A DNA stretch of 48,614 nt, from positions 1-48,614 of the forward strand of contig QMWA01000001.1 of assembly GCA_003661385.1 (NCBI GenBank). The letters run 5' to 3'. The notes beneath the pieces were generated by a model. That model was not told where the DNA came from, ran no database searches, and saw only the letters and a list, made by a program, of their open reading frames with translations. The stretch comes from Thermoproteota archaeon. Its GTDB lineage: Archaea > Korarchaeota > Korarchaeia > B14-G2. A program made the position numbers and the translations under genes. Below are positions 1 through 7,558 of the stretch, piece after piece; position 1 is the stretch's first letter, and the number at the start of each line of letters is the position of its first letter.

Positions 1-1
1 C

Positions 2-136
2 ATAATACCAGGAAGAGCAGCAAGGCTCAAGGGAGAGATAGAGGACGCCACAGGATGGGGTGTGATGGTAGGGCCACTAGACTCCTCTGGGATTCCGAAG
101 TACCTAGCTGACAACTGGCCTCCTGAAGAGACCTAG
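2..136 (+). CDS. cdhE: C-terminal end of CODH/acetyl-CoA synthase corrinoid Fe-S protein large subunit (CdhE), partial
   Basis: Only the last 44 codons are in the window, ending at TAG 134-136. The tail reads IIPGRAARLKGEIEDATGW, then a VGP...SGIPKYL segment. This resembles the end of the TIM-barrel domain of the large (gamma) subunit of the corrinoid iron-sulfur protein, which carries the methyl group to acetyl-CoA synthase. The call rests on this short tail and on the tail-to-tail CooC gene, whose product serves the same enzyme system. The stop codon overlaps the CooC stop on the other strand. The rest of the cdh cluster should lie to the left. Confidence 0.72.
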   Translation: MIPGRAARLKGEIEDATGWGVMVGPLDSSGIPKYLADNWPPEET

Positions 137-936
137 GAGACTCCAAGCAGCTCAAGCAGCATAGTATCTGGCACAAGCCCTACCTTCTCAGCTATTTTTC
201 TTGCTGCTACTACTGAAGGGCTATCTGGTGGCAGCTCAAGTAAAGGCCTCCCCTCTAGGTTAAAGCTGGCTACATTAGGGTCCTGTGGGATAACTCCCCC
301 ATATCTCAGTCCCATTTCAAGTGCCTTCCTCCTCACAAGCCCTTCTAGTCCTCTGGGGAACATGTTCCCTATCAGATACATTTCTCTAACGTTTATGTGG
401 ACTTCTTCAGCTAGCTCTCTTATCCTCCTCGCTGTCTCGAATCCCATCTTAGATGGATCTGTTACGATCAGCATGATGTCAACGTCTCTGTCTGTTCTTC
501 TACTCAAGTGCTCTAGCCCAGCTTCCATGTCCATCAGTGTGATCTTGTAGTTTGCAGTCAGCTTGTCGAGTATCCTTGTCAGCAAGCTGTTAACAAAGCA
601 GTAGCATCCTTCTCCCTCGGTTCTCCCCATAGCTAGGAGGTCGAATTCATCCCCCTCGACTAGGGTCTCAAAAACCCACGACTCAAGCAGGTCTCCCTTA
701 GAGACGCCTGGAGGGAGCTTATCCGCTTCTATATCTCTCTTAAGCTTGGTTGCTACGTCTCCAACGGTTTTAGCTACCTCCACCCCGAGGACATCTGGCA
801 GGTTTGTAGCTGGGTCAGCATCAACCACCAGGATAGGCCTTTCTCCTCTTTCAAGCAGCACCTTGAGGATGAGCGCTGTCACAGCAGTCTTCCCAACACC
901 ACCTTTACCTGAAACCGACACGACGATCTTATCCAA
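133..936 (-). CDS. cooC: CooC-type nickel-insertion ATPase for CO dehydrogenase
   Basis: The 267-residue protein has the deviant Walker A GKGGVGKT at residues 10-17, the VVDADP Walker A' region near residue 38, and the CxC pair C111/C113 in EGCYCFVN. This pair is the metal-binding signature of CooC, which dimerises and delivers nickel to the C-cluster of carbon monoxide dehydrogenase. A generic MinD/ParA would lack the CxC. The start is TTG at 934-936, preceded on this strand by a GGTGAT ribosome site. It lies tail to tail with the cdhE fragment, which supports the role. The protein is cytosolic. Confidence 0.9.
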   Translation of the reverse strand: MDKIVVSVSGKGGVGKTAVTALILKVLLERGERPILVVDADPATNLPDVLGVEVAKTVGDVATKLKRDIEADKLPPGVSKGDLLESWVFETLVEGDEFDLLAMGRTEGEGCYCFVNSLLTRILDKLTANYKITLMDMEAGLEHLSRRTDRDVDIMLIVTDPSKMGFETARRIRELAEEVHINVREMYLIGNMFPRGLEGLVRRKALEMGLRYGGVIPQDPNVASFNLEGRPLLELPPDSPSVVAARKIAEKVGLVPDTMLLELLGVS

Positions 937-940
937 GCTA

Positions 941-1690
941 TCACCTGACCTGCCTCAATTCAATGTGTACTTTATCAGAGTACTCTATGTATGCGTAGTT
1001 CCCCCAGCTTAGAGGCCCAGGGTTCACGACCATGCTCTCCCCTACCCTGTCTACGCACTTGGATTCGTGTATATGGCCACATAAGCAGATTTTCGGCTTT
1101 CTCTCCTCTATAAACCTCCTTATGCTCTTGCTCCCCACGTGCTTTATTCTCATAGCCTTATCACATCTCGTTCCATAAGGAGGGGCATGCGTTACGAGGA
1201 TGTCTATGTCTCCATGTAACAGTGAAAGCCCCTCTGATATCTCGTTCTCAGATAGCTCAAATGGGGTATGGAAGGGAGACTTGTTTCCTCCGCCAAAGCC
1301 CGCTATTCTAGCTCCACTGTACTCTATCACTTTCCCATGCAGGTTAACTGCTTCCTCTAGCTTGTCAACTTGAGCAAGAAGAGGAAGATCCATGTTACCA
1401 GGTACAAACATGATACTACCCCACCTCTCCTTTAAGGCTGCCAAGACCTCTCTTGCCTCATCTACTCCCCCTCTATCTGTGAGGTCTCCTGAAATAACTA
1501 TGAGATCTGCTTCAGCACTGCTATCTGATGCGAGTTTTTTCACTGCAGCCAGGTTGCCATGTATATCTGTCACCCCCACTATCCTCAGCAATCTCCCCCT
1601 CCTCAAGCTATCTACTGCTCTGCATACATCTTTAAAGCTAGCTTGCTTGAATCGGACATCCAAGCAGCTAACTTCTGCTACTACCGACAT
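941..1690 (-). CDS. Calcineurin-like metallophosphoesterase
   Basis: The motifs of the family are in order: VTDIHGN, ISGDLTD, VPGNMD, THAPPYG and CGHIHES. These supply the D, H, N and H ligands of a two-metal phosphoesterase centre. The protein resembles the archaeal YfcE/MJ0936-like group, and the substrate is unknown. I chose ATG 1688-1690 (MSVVAEV) and not a start 24 bases further up, because the shared TATA box 1717-1724 would leave no room for a leader at the upstream codon. It is transcribed away from speD, and its stop lies 5 bases from the cooC start, so read-through into cooC is possible. Confidence 0.88.
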   Translation of the reverse strand: MSVVAEVSCLDVRFKQASFKDVCRAVDSLRRGRLLRIVGVTDIHGNLAAVKKLASDSSAEADLIVISGDLTDRGGVDEAREVLAALKERWGSIMFVPGNMDLPLLAQVDKLEEAVNLHGKVIEYSGARIAGFGGGNKSPFHTPFELSENEISEGLSLLHGDIDILVTHAPPYGTRCDKAMRIKHVGSKSIRRFIEERKPKICLCGHIHESKCVDRVGESMVVNPGPLSWGNYAYIEYSDKVHIELRQVR

Positions 1691-1716
1691 CCTGAAAGCT
1701 GCTTGGTATAGCAAAA

Positions 1717-1724
1717 CTTATAAG
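1717..1724. promoter_or_regulatory. Symmetrical TATA box serving both divergent genes
   Basis: CTTATAAG is its own reverse complement and lies between the metallophosphoesterase (minus) and speD (plus). It is 27 bases from the minus-strand ATG, which would make that transcript leaderless. It is about 50 bases from the speD ATG, leaving a leader of roughly 30 bases. No other TATA-like run is seen in the gap. Confidence 0.5.
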
Positions 1725-1772
1725 CCGCCGCCTCAGAGGACAAGTAGCAAAAAAGATAGCAAATTAGGAAAG

Positions 1773-2153
1773 ATGTGGGTGAGAAACCTAGGTAGGCACC
1801 TAATACTGGAATTCTATGGATGTCCTAAAGAGCTACTGGATAGTATAGAGTACATAAGGGATGCACTAGTCAAGGCAGCAAAGGAAGCCAATGCTACAGT
1901 TCTAAGCAACACATTTCACAAATTTAACCCGCAGGGAATAACAGGTGTTGTCGTCATCTCAGAATCTCATCTATCCATACACACTTGGCCAGAATACGGG
2001 TATGCTGCAGTCGACATATTCACATGCGGAGACCACACAGACCCATGGGCTGCATACGAGATTCTAGTAAGAGCTCTTAAGCCAAGAAGGGTTACAGTAA
2101 CAGAGATGAAAAGAGGAATCTTAACAGAAAGTGAGCTAGCAGCTCTGACTTGA
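1773..2153 (+). CDS. speD: Pyruvoyl-dependent S-adenosylmethionine (or arginine) decarboxylase proenzyme
   Basis: The 126-residue protein belongs to the class 1B AdoMet decarboxylase family, which cleaves itself to make a pyruvoyl cofactor. The self-cleavage motif is ESHLSIHTWPE, with predicted cleavage between E64 and S65. H70 and C85 fit the processing and proton-donor residues of the Thermotoga enzyme. AdoMet decarboxylase supplies aminopropyl groups for spermidine. In some Crenarchaeota a close paralogue decarboxylates arginine instead, and sequence alone does not separate the two here. ATG 1773 gives the normal family length. The next gene, a histone-deacetylase-fold hydrolase, may also act on polyamines. 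Confidence 0.88.
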   Translation: MWVRNLGRHLILEFYGCPKELLDSIEYIRDALVKAAKEANATVLSNTFHKFNPQGITGVVVISESHLSIHTWPEYGYAAVDIFTCGDHTDPWAAYEILVRALKPRRVTVTEMKRGILTESELAALT

Positions 2154-2179
2154 CTAACAACTGACATAGGCTGCAGAAG

Positions 2180-2187
2180 TATAATAA
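2180..2187 (+). promoter_or_regulatory. TATA box of the HDAC-fold gene (leaderless)
   Basis: TATAATAA lies 24-31 bases before the ATG at 2211. No ribosome site precedes that ATG, so the transcript probably starts at the start codon itself. Confidence 0.5.
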
Positions 2188-2210
2188 ACCCCCAGCTAAT
2201 ACCCAGCTAG

Positions 2211-3269
2211 ATGAAGCCGGTACCCATAGTTTACGATGACTCAATTAAGAAGTATAGCTTCCCTGGTACTCACCCATTCAAGGGAAGCAGGTTTGAGAAG
2301 TTCATAAGATACCTAAAAGAGAGCAAGCTAGTCAAAGAGGACCTATGCAAGATAATAGGATTCATAGGTCCTCCTCCATCAGAAGAGGAGCTTCAGCTAG
2401 TGCACTCCCCCTTTTATGTAAGGAGAGTTGCAGAGATGTCCAGGTCAGGGATCGGCTTGCTCTCAATAGATACACCAGTCTTTAAAGGTGCTTACGAGGC
2501 CTTCCTAAGCATACTTCACTCCACTCTCTCAGCTTACAGAGCTATAGCCTCCGGTGAGGCTGAGGTAGCTGTCGGAATAGGTGGAGGTCTGCACCATGCT
2601 GGAAGGAGCTATGGTGAGGGGTTCTGCATATTTAATGATGTAGCCATTGTCGCCAAGTATGCTCAGAAGGAAGGCTTCAAGAAAATCTTCATATTCGACT
2701 ACGACGCCCACCAGGGGAATGGAACAATGGATATCTTCTATAGCGACCCAACAGTCTTCTACTTAAGTATACACCAAGATCCGCTCACCTTGTACCCTGG
2801 AACAGGCTTCGTAGAGCAGGTTGGAGTAGGGGAAGGTGAGGGATACACGTGTAACATACCGCTTCCTCCTGGAGCTGGGAGGAGCTGCTATGAAAGGGCG
2901 ATCAAAGAGGTTTTTCTCCCGCTAGTGGAGTGCTTCAAGCCAGACCTCATAATATGCAATGGAGGAAGCGACCCCCATTACAATGACCCTCTCACCATGC
3001 TAAGCTTAGACCTCAAAGGCTTCTGGCTCATAGGCCGCTCTATAAGAGAAGCAGCAGATGTAGCTGGAGCACCTGCTATCGACTTGATAGCTAGCGGATA
3101 TGACGAGGAAATCCTGCCGAGAGCATGGACTTGCATAATAGCTGGGATAGTGAGCTTCGAGGAAGAGCCATGCAGCGAGCCGCCTAGAGAGCTACCTGAG
3201 GCAGCTTCAGCATTCGAAAACACGCTAAGAGAAGTCAAGCAGGTTATGAAGAGGTACTGGAGCATATAA
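2211..3269 (+). CDS. Histone deacetylase / acetylpolyamine amidohydrolase family protein
   Basis: The 352-residue protein has the arginase/deacetylase fold. Visible motifs are the paired H128-H129 of GGLHHAG, the zinc ligands D165 and H167 in DYDAHQGNG, D254 in GGSDPHYNDPL, and a candidate transition-state tyrosine Y297 in ASGYDEE. The family removes acetyl groups from lysine or acetylated polyamines; bacterial members include AcuC and APAH. All catalytic positions look intact. It starts 57 bases after speD, which makes a polyamine substrate worth considering, but this is inference. Its last 26 bases overlap the convergent dephospho-CoA kinase gene. Confidence 0.88.
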   Translation: MKPVPIVYDDSIKKYSFPGTHPFKGSRFEKFIRYLKESKLVKEDLCKIIGFIGPPPSEEELQLVHSPFYVRRVAEMSRSGIGLLSIDTPVFKGAYEAFLSILHSTLSAYRAIASGEAEVAVGIGGGLHHAGRSYGEGFCIFNDVAIVAKYAQKEGFKKIFIFDYDAHQGNGTMDIFYSDPTVFYLSIHQDPLTLYPGTGFVEQVGVGEGEGYTCNIPLPPGAGRSCYERAIKEVFLPLVECFKPDLIICNGGSDPHYNDPLTMLSLDLKGFWLIGRSIREAADVAGAPAIDLIASGYDEEILPRAWTCIIAGIVSFEEEPCSEPPRELPEAASAFENTLREVKQVMKRYWSI

Positions 3270-3798
3270 TTGGCTCAAAGAGCACGAGAAGCCTCCTGAC
3301 GACCTCTCTTCTCCCCTCATCAACCCAGACAACTACAGCTCCAACCCCAGGCTGCCCATAGACCCATGCTCCACCTGGAGGTGTAAAGTATGACACAGGA
3401 AACCCTAGCAAATCCTCTTCGCCATCTACTACAACACACACATGCTTGCCAGAGAGAGCTTGCTTAAAGGCCTCCTTTATGGTCCTCCAAGCCTCTCTAG
3501 TAATGAGCCCTGCAGGGTTCCTACACCTGTAAGCTATATACCCCTCTGGAATCCTGACCCCAACATTCCTCCTCTCTACCTTCCCATCAATCACAGCAAC
3601 TCTCGGTCTAATGCCCTCTCTAATCAGCCACCACGTCACGTAGTCTCCGACAGATGAGAGGAAAACCCCCGCAATCTCCTTGAGATCCCTTATAAGGGAG
3701 CCCCTAGGCCTCCTGACAGCTTCAGCAAGCCTCCTAGTAGCTCTCAGATCGAACAAAAGCTCGTCGTCATCTAACACCTTCTGGCTCTCAGCTGTCAT
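3244..3798 (-). CDS. GTP-dependent dephospho-CoA kinase (DUF359 family)
   Basis: This family catalyses the last step of archaeal coenzyme A synthesis, phosphorylation of dephospho-CoA with GTP. Typical blocks are GDYVTWWLIREGIRP with a following VIDGKVER, then the NPAG segment, VDGEEDLLGFPV and the glycine-rich YGQPGVGAVVV near the C-terminus. Length is about 184 residues, normal for the family. I place the start at ATG 3796-3798 (MTAESQ), which has an AGGTG ribosome site six bases upstream. A GTG nine bases earlier is possible. The 3' end overlaps the HDAC-fold gene by 26 bases. Confidence 0.88.
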   Translation of the reverse strand: MTAESQKVLDDDELLFDLRATRRLAEAVRRPRGSLIRDLKEIAGVFLSSVGDYVTWWLIREGIRPRVAVIDGKVERRNVGVRIPEGYIAYRCRNPAGLITREAWRTIKEAFKQALSGKHVCVVVDGEEDLLGFPVSYFTPPGGAWVYGQPGVGAVVVWVDEGRREVVRRLLVLFEPIICSSTSS

Positions 3799-3877
3799 CT
3801 TCAGCACCTAAGTTAGCATAGATGATAAACTGGAACCTTTTTAAGACGAGCCCCCCAGTGACTTAGAGTGTTGAAGT

Positions 3878-5047
3878 ATGTCAAGAGACATCGCCAGCGT
3901 GCTATGGGACATCAAGCCAGTAATAAGCCCGAGAATATCCGAGATAGCCGCTGGGAGGAGGGGAAGTGGAGTATGGAGGGTTGCTGACCTCCCAGTCGAC
4001 AACAGGATATTTCGTGGCCTCAGTGTCCTTGCTGACTCACGTGACAAGAGGCTCAGCATAATACTCACGCTTAGCATAACTCCTGCACTATGGGAGCTCT
4101 GGGAGAGCCACCGTGCGAGGCTATTCAAGTCCATAACAAGCAAGCTAAGAGAGCATGGTGTCATGTTCTCAAGGGACCTCTGTAATGTATACGTATACTC
4201 AATGCAAAAGGACATAGCTGTGATTACACTAGAGTCCACCTTCTACCACCATGGCCCTCCTCCAGCACACATCAGAATAGCTACTCCAGGCTACAGCAGG
4301 TTATCAACCTCCTATGACTGGCTTGAAGAGCAGCTTGAAAGGCTCATCCTACTCGCTGAGATCATAACAGCAGTGATAACTGAGAGGCTAGAGGAAGCCC
4401 AGCTCGAGCATGACGTGGAGAAGGGGTGGAGCCAGCTTGAGCTGAGAGCTCACGTCGGTAAGGCTCTGAGAAGGCTATCTGAGCAGAGAGACAAGCACCT
4501 AGCATGGATTAGGAGGAGCCTGATCGAGGCGAAAGGCTGGGTTAGTGGCCCAGTTGACATGTGGACTGGCAACCGCCCCTACCCTCCAATAGGCAGGCTT
4601 ACGTCATTCTTCGATGACCTAGTCTCTGAGACAATGCACTTGGGAATAGAAAGCAGGCCAGTTAAAGCCATAGACCAGATAGCTTACATCCTCTACATGT
4701 CCTCCGCCAACATGGAACTCATCCTGAGCAATGCAGAAGTTGTTAAAGCAGCTGAAAAGAACTCATCGTTCTTCAGCGGTCTATCAGGGTACTACCTAAT
4801 CCTGGCAGACGCCCTAAACAGCATAGAGCCAAGAGGAAGGAGCTTCTCTGAAGCGACTTCAATAGAGTCTGAGGGTGATATGCTTCTACCAGTATCCCCG
4901 CATGGAGATACTTGGGTAGATTGGGGCAGCTTCAAGCGTGAGCTGGAGATCAGCAGAGAAAAGCTGATAGAAACATGCCTAGCCCTATCCAGGACCCTAG
5001 CTGGGATAGGGGAGAGTATAAGGGAGAAGAAGGAGGCTAGGAGCTGA
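3878..5047 (+). CDS. Protein of unknown function, helical, 389 residues
   Basis: I do not recognise this protein. It is a well-formed gene with archaeal codon use like its neighbours and a TATA-like CTTTTTAAG run about 35 bases before ATG 3878. The N-terminal half looks alpha/beta, with a hydrophobic stretch SIILTLSITP near residue 60. Residues about 145-225 are rich in Glu, Leu and Arg and look like long helices or a coiled coil (EEQLERLILLAEIITAVITE). No metal motif, nucleotide-binding loop, signal peptide or membrane segment is visible. It is divergent from the dephospho-CoA kinase gene and lies ahead of pgk. Confidence 0.7.
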   Translation: MSRDIASVLWDIKPVISPRISEIAAGRRGSGVWRVADLPVDNRIFRGLSVLADSRDKRLSIILTLSITPALWELWESHRARLFKSITSKLREHGVMFSRDLCNVYVYSMQKDIAVITLESTFYHHGPPPAHIRIATPGYSRLSTSYDWLEEQLERLILLAEIITAVITERLEEAQLEHDVEKGWSQLELRAHVGKALRRLSEQRDKHLAWIRRSLIEAKGWVSGPVDMWTGNRPYPPIGRLTSFFDDLVSETMHLGIESRPVKAIDQIAYILYMSSANMELILSNAEVVKAAEKNSSFFSGLSGYYLILADALNSIEPRGRSFSEATSIESEGDMLLPVSPHGDTWVDWGSFKRELEISREKLIETCLALSRTLAGIGESIREKKEARS

Positions 5048-5099
5048 TCTACCACCGGGAGAAGTATAGTTTTAATCACATCTGTTAATAGGGGGAAGT

Positions 5100-6317
5100 T
5101 TGAGAGACTATTTCAAGGATACTAGACCATATTGGCTGACAAACCTGGCTGAGCAGCTTGAAACCCCCACTCTAGTTAGGGTGGACATAAATCAGCCGCT
5201 TAAAGGTGATAGAGTTCCGGAGATAACGCTTAGAGCAAGAGTGTACGCATATGTGCTCCAGGTGATGGCAGAGTACGCTGGCCTCGTTGTCCTAGCACAT
5301 CAAGGGAGGCCTGGTGACAAGGACTTCACAGGCTTAAGAAGCCACTTTGCTCAGCTCAGAAAGCTGCTGCCACTTGACATAGAGGTGGAGTTCATACCAT
5401 ACAGGAAAATGTACTCAAGCGAGACAATAGAGAAGATAAGGAAGCTACGTGAAAAGCAGATAATTCTCCTAGATAACGTGAGGATGTTCGAAGAAGAATT
5501 CAGCTTCAACCCTGAGACATCCACCATGGTATCCAGATTCAGAGGCGTGGTAAAGAAGTGTGTCAATGATGCAATGCCAGCGTGGCACAGAGCTCATACA
5601 AGCCTGATGGCACTACCTCACATAGCCTACACCTACATCGGGATGAGGTCAGTGTATGAGCTAAAGGTGCTAAGTGACCTTGTCAATGAGGACTGGGAGA
5701 ACTGTGCCATAGTGATGGGGGGAAAGAAGTTAGAGAAGCTGGAAGTCCTAGAAAGGATCCTAAGAAAAATGGAGGGCTTCACAGGAGGTATACCAGGTCA
5801 GCTCATAGCTAGAGCAAAAGGTTATGATCTAGGATCAAGGAATAACGCTTTCCTAGAGAAGATTGCTAGCGTCAAGCAGTTTAAGGCAGCTAAAAGGCTA
5901 GCTGAGCTTGGAGTACATCACCCTATAGACTTCACAGTATTCGAGAATGGTGAAGCTGAGAACGTGCCTATAGAGAAAATGAGACACAAAGATGGTCTCA
6001 TAGTAGACATAGGCGAGGAAACTGTTAGAATGTACTCGCAGCTACTCAGCAAGAAGACCTTCAGAATAAGAGCAGGCCCGCTTGGAATCTACGAGAAGGG
6101 ATTCCTTAACGGCGTAGAGCTGACGAAGAGAATAATGGGAAGTGGCCTAATATTTCTGGGAGGAGATACTTCCCAAGAAGCCCTTGAAACAGGGATAATA
6201 GACCAAATAAGGGACACTGGAGGGAGATTCCTGCTCAGTGGAGGGGCTTTCCTACACGGCCTAGCGGGGCTACCCTATCCGTCAGTTGAAGAGATACTGA
6301 AGCAGAAGCCCAGATAG
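5100..6317 (+). CDS. pgk: Phosphoglycerate kinase, archaeal type
   Basis: It converts 1,3-bisphosphoglycerate and ADP to 3-phosphoglycerate and ATP, or the reverse in gluconeogenesis. The N-domain shows LVRVDINQPL, VLAHQGRPGDKDFT and LLDNVRMFEEE, followed by NDAMPAWHRAHTS. The C-domain shows VMGGKKLEKLEVL, RAGPLGIYEKG, and the nucleotide-site residues in LGGDTSQEAL and LSGGAFLHGLAG. At 405 residues it has the normal archaeal length. The TTG start at 5100 is preceded by GGGGGA. The gene ends directly against the stop of the convergent Hsp20 gene, with no spacer. Confidence 0.95.
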   Translation: MRDYFKDTRPYWLTNLAEQLETPTLVRVDINQPLKGDRVPEITLRARVYAYVLQVMAEYAGLVVLAHQGRPGDKDFTGLRSHFAQLRKLLPLDIEVEFIPYRKMYSSETIEKIRKLREKQIILLDNVRMFEEEFSFNPETSTMVSRFRGVVKKCVNDAMPAWHRAHTSLMALPHIAYTYIGMRSVYELKVLSDLVNEDWENCAIVMGGKKLEKLEVLERILRKMEGFTGGIPGQLIARAKGYDLGSRNNAFLEKIASVKQFKAAKRLAELGVHHPIDFTVFENGEAENVPIEKMRHKDGLIVDIGEETVRMYSQLLSKKTFRIRAGPLGIYEKGFLNGVELTKRIMGSGLIFLGGDTSQEALETGIIDQIRDTGGRFLLSGGAFLHGLAGLPYPSVEEILKQKPR

Positions 6318-6734
6318 CTACTCTATCTCTATCTCATATCCTGCTGCCTTCTTGGGGAGCCTCACCTCCAACACTCCATTTCTGAATTTAGCTCTAGCCA
6401 TGTGAGGCCTGACCCTAGCTGGCAGGTAAACGATCTTATAATACTTGCAGGTTATGGTCTCCTCCCCTCTCAGCCCTCTGAACCTAACGATATTCCTGGC
6501 TTCAGCTCTAAGCTCGACGGTAGTCTCAGTAGCTCTCAGAGATATGTCCCTCTTATCTACACCAGGGAGGTCAAATGACACAATCACCTCGCTTGGTGTC
6601 TCAACGACTTTATGAAGTGGCTCAAGGCACCCAGATGTCCTCTCAGATGTTGTGAAGAACGACTCTAGAGCGGTTTCAACGCTCTCAAAGTAGCTATCGA
6701 TTATCTTACGTATCCTCTCAAACCACTCCTCCAC
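6318..6734 (-). CDS. hsp20: Small heat-shock protein, Hsp20/alpha-crystallin family
   Basis: This is an ATP-independent holdase chaperone that forms oligomers in the cytosol. The alpha-crystallin domain runs from about VVETPSEVIVSFDLPGVDK to KFRNGVLEVRLPK, with the conserved DLPGV near its start and the GVLEVRLPK signature near its end. The tail EIEIE is a short hydrophobic-alternating end like the usual I-x-I/V motif. I prefer GTG 6732-6734, since GGTGGT lies just upstream of it. A TTG at 6767 would extend the protein by 11 residues into the upstream PAC2 gene. It probably forms an operon with PAC2. Confidence 0.9.
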   Translation of the reverse strand: MEEWFERIRKIIDSYFESVETALESFFTTSERTSGCLEPLHKVVETPSEVIVSFDLPGVDKRDISLRATETTVELRAEARNIVRFRGLRGEETITCKYYKIVYLPARVRPHMARAKFRNGVLEVRLPKKAAGYEIEIE

Positions 6735-6744
6735 ACTTACCACC

Positions 6745-7494
6745 CTAGATGAAGTATGACGGCGCAATCTGAGATGCCCCTGTAACAGGGCTTTTCATTG
6801 CAGCCACCGTCCTCTTCATAAGCTCCTTCAGCTTTATACGCATTTCCTCTGCCTGCTGAAGCAGAGGCTCAACCTTAATCTCGATAGTCAGATAGCTGGC
6901 AAGCACTTTGAGCACCTCGGCTGCTGCACCAGGGTCAGGGTACTCGCCAAAGGCCTCTGCTAGCAGAGCTACTGTGGGCACTCCACGCATTATGGCCTCT
7001 CTCACTATCATAGCCTTAACTCCACCTAGTAGCCCCTCTGACATGAACTTCACGCCAGCCTTCTCAAGCTTCTTCTTGTCTACACCGTCCCCGACGATGC
7101 AGTAGACCTCTGGCCTCTCTATGTCTATTCTATTAGGTGTGTTGAGTCCTCCGAGTGAAACAACCTGCTCAACTCCCTTATCAGTCCCCCACTCGATGAC
7201 CGCCTCTGCTACAGGCCTAGCTATCACTGGATGTATCGGTATCTCAGAGATTAAGACGAGGATGTTATCTCCAGCATAAAGCCTAACTGGCTCCAGCACC
7301 TCAGAGTTATGTAGCACTATAAACGGAGGGAAAAGTGGTGAGTCTAAGAAGGCAACCTCTTCTAACTGCAGCTCAGAAACCATGTAGCTTGCTGCAATGG
7401 CTCCAACGAGCCCAGGATCAGGTACCCCCTCAACCAGCACAGCTCCATCATATCTCTTCTCCTTTTTCTCAACCACCCTAACCTTTCTCTCCAT
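6745..7494 (-). CDS. PAC2-family proteasome assembly chaperone homologue
   Basis: PAC2 proteins help assemble or regulate archaeal proteasomes; the archaeal PbaA/PbaB proteins are the studied relatives. Seen here: VLVEGVPDPGLVGAIAASYM, LVLISEIPIHP, VSLGGLNTPNR and the TVALLAEAFGEYPDPGAAAEVL block, ending in a predicted helix with EEMRIKLKELMKR. Start chosen at ATG 7492-7494 (MERKVRV). A longer start at 7578 would overlap the DHH gene and add 28 residues that do not resemble the family. It is downstream of the DHH phosphoesterase and just upstream of hsp20, a protein-quality-control pairing. Confidence 0.85.
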   Translation of the reverse strand: MERKVRVVEKKEKRYDGAVLVEGVPDPGLVGAIAASYMVSELQLEEVAFLDSPLFPPFIVLHNSEVLEPVRLYAGDNILVLISEIPIHPVIARPVAEAVIEWGTDKGVEQVVSLGGLNTPNRIDIERPEVYCIVGDGVDKKKLEKAGVKFMSEGLLGGVKAMIVREAIMRGVPTVALLAEAFGEYPDPGAAAEVLKVLASYLTIEIKVEPLLQQAEEMRIKLKELMKRTVAAMKSPVTGASQIAPSYFI

Positions 7495-7558
7495 CCAAAC
7501 CCCAACTTCCCCCTGCTCTAACAATATTAACTTATTCCACCTGTCAGCCTCTAGCTCC

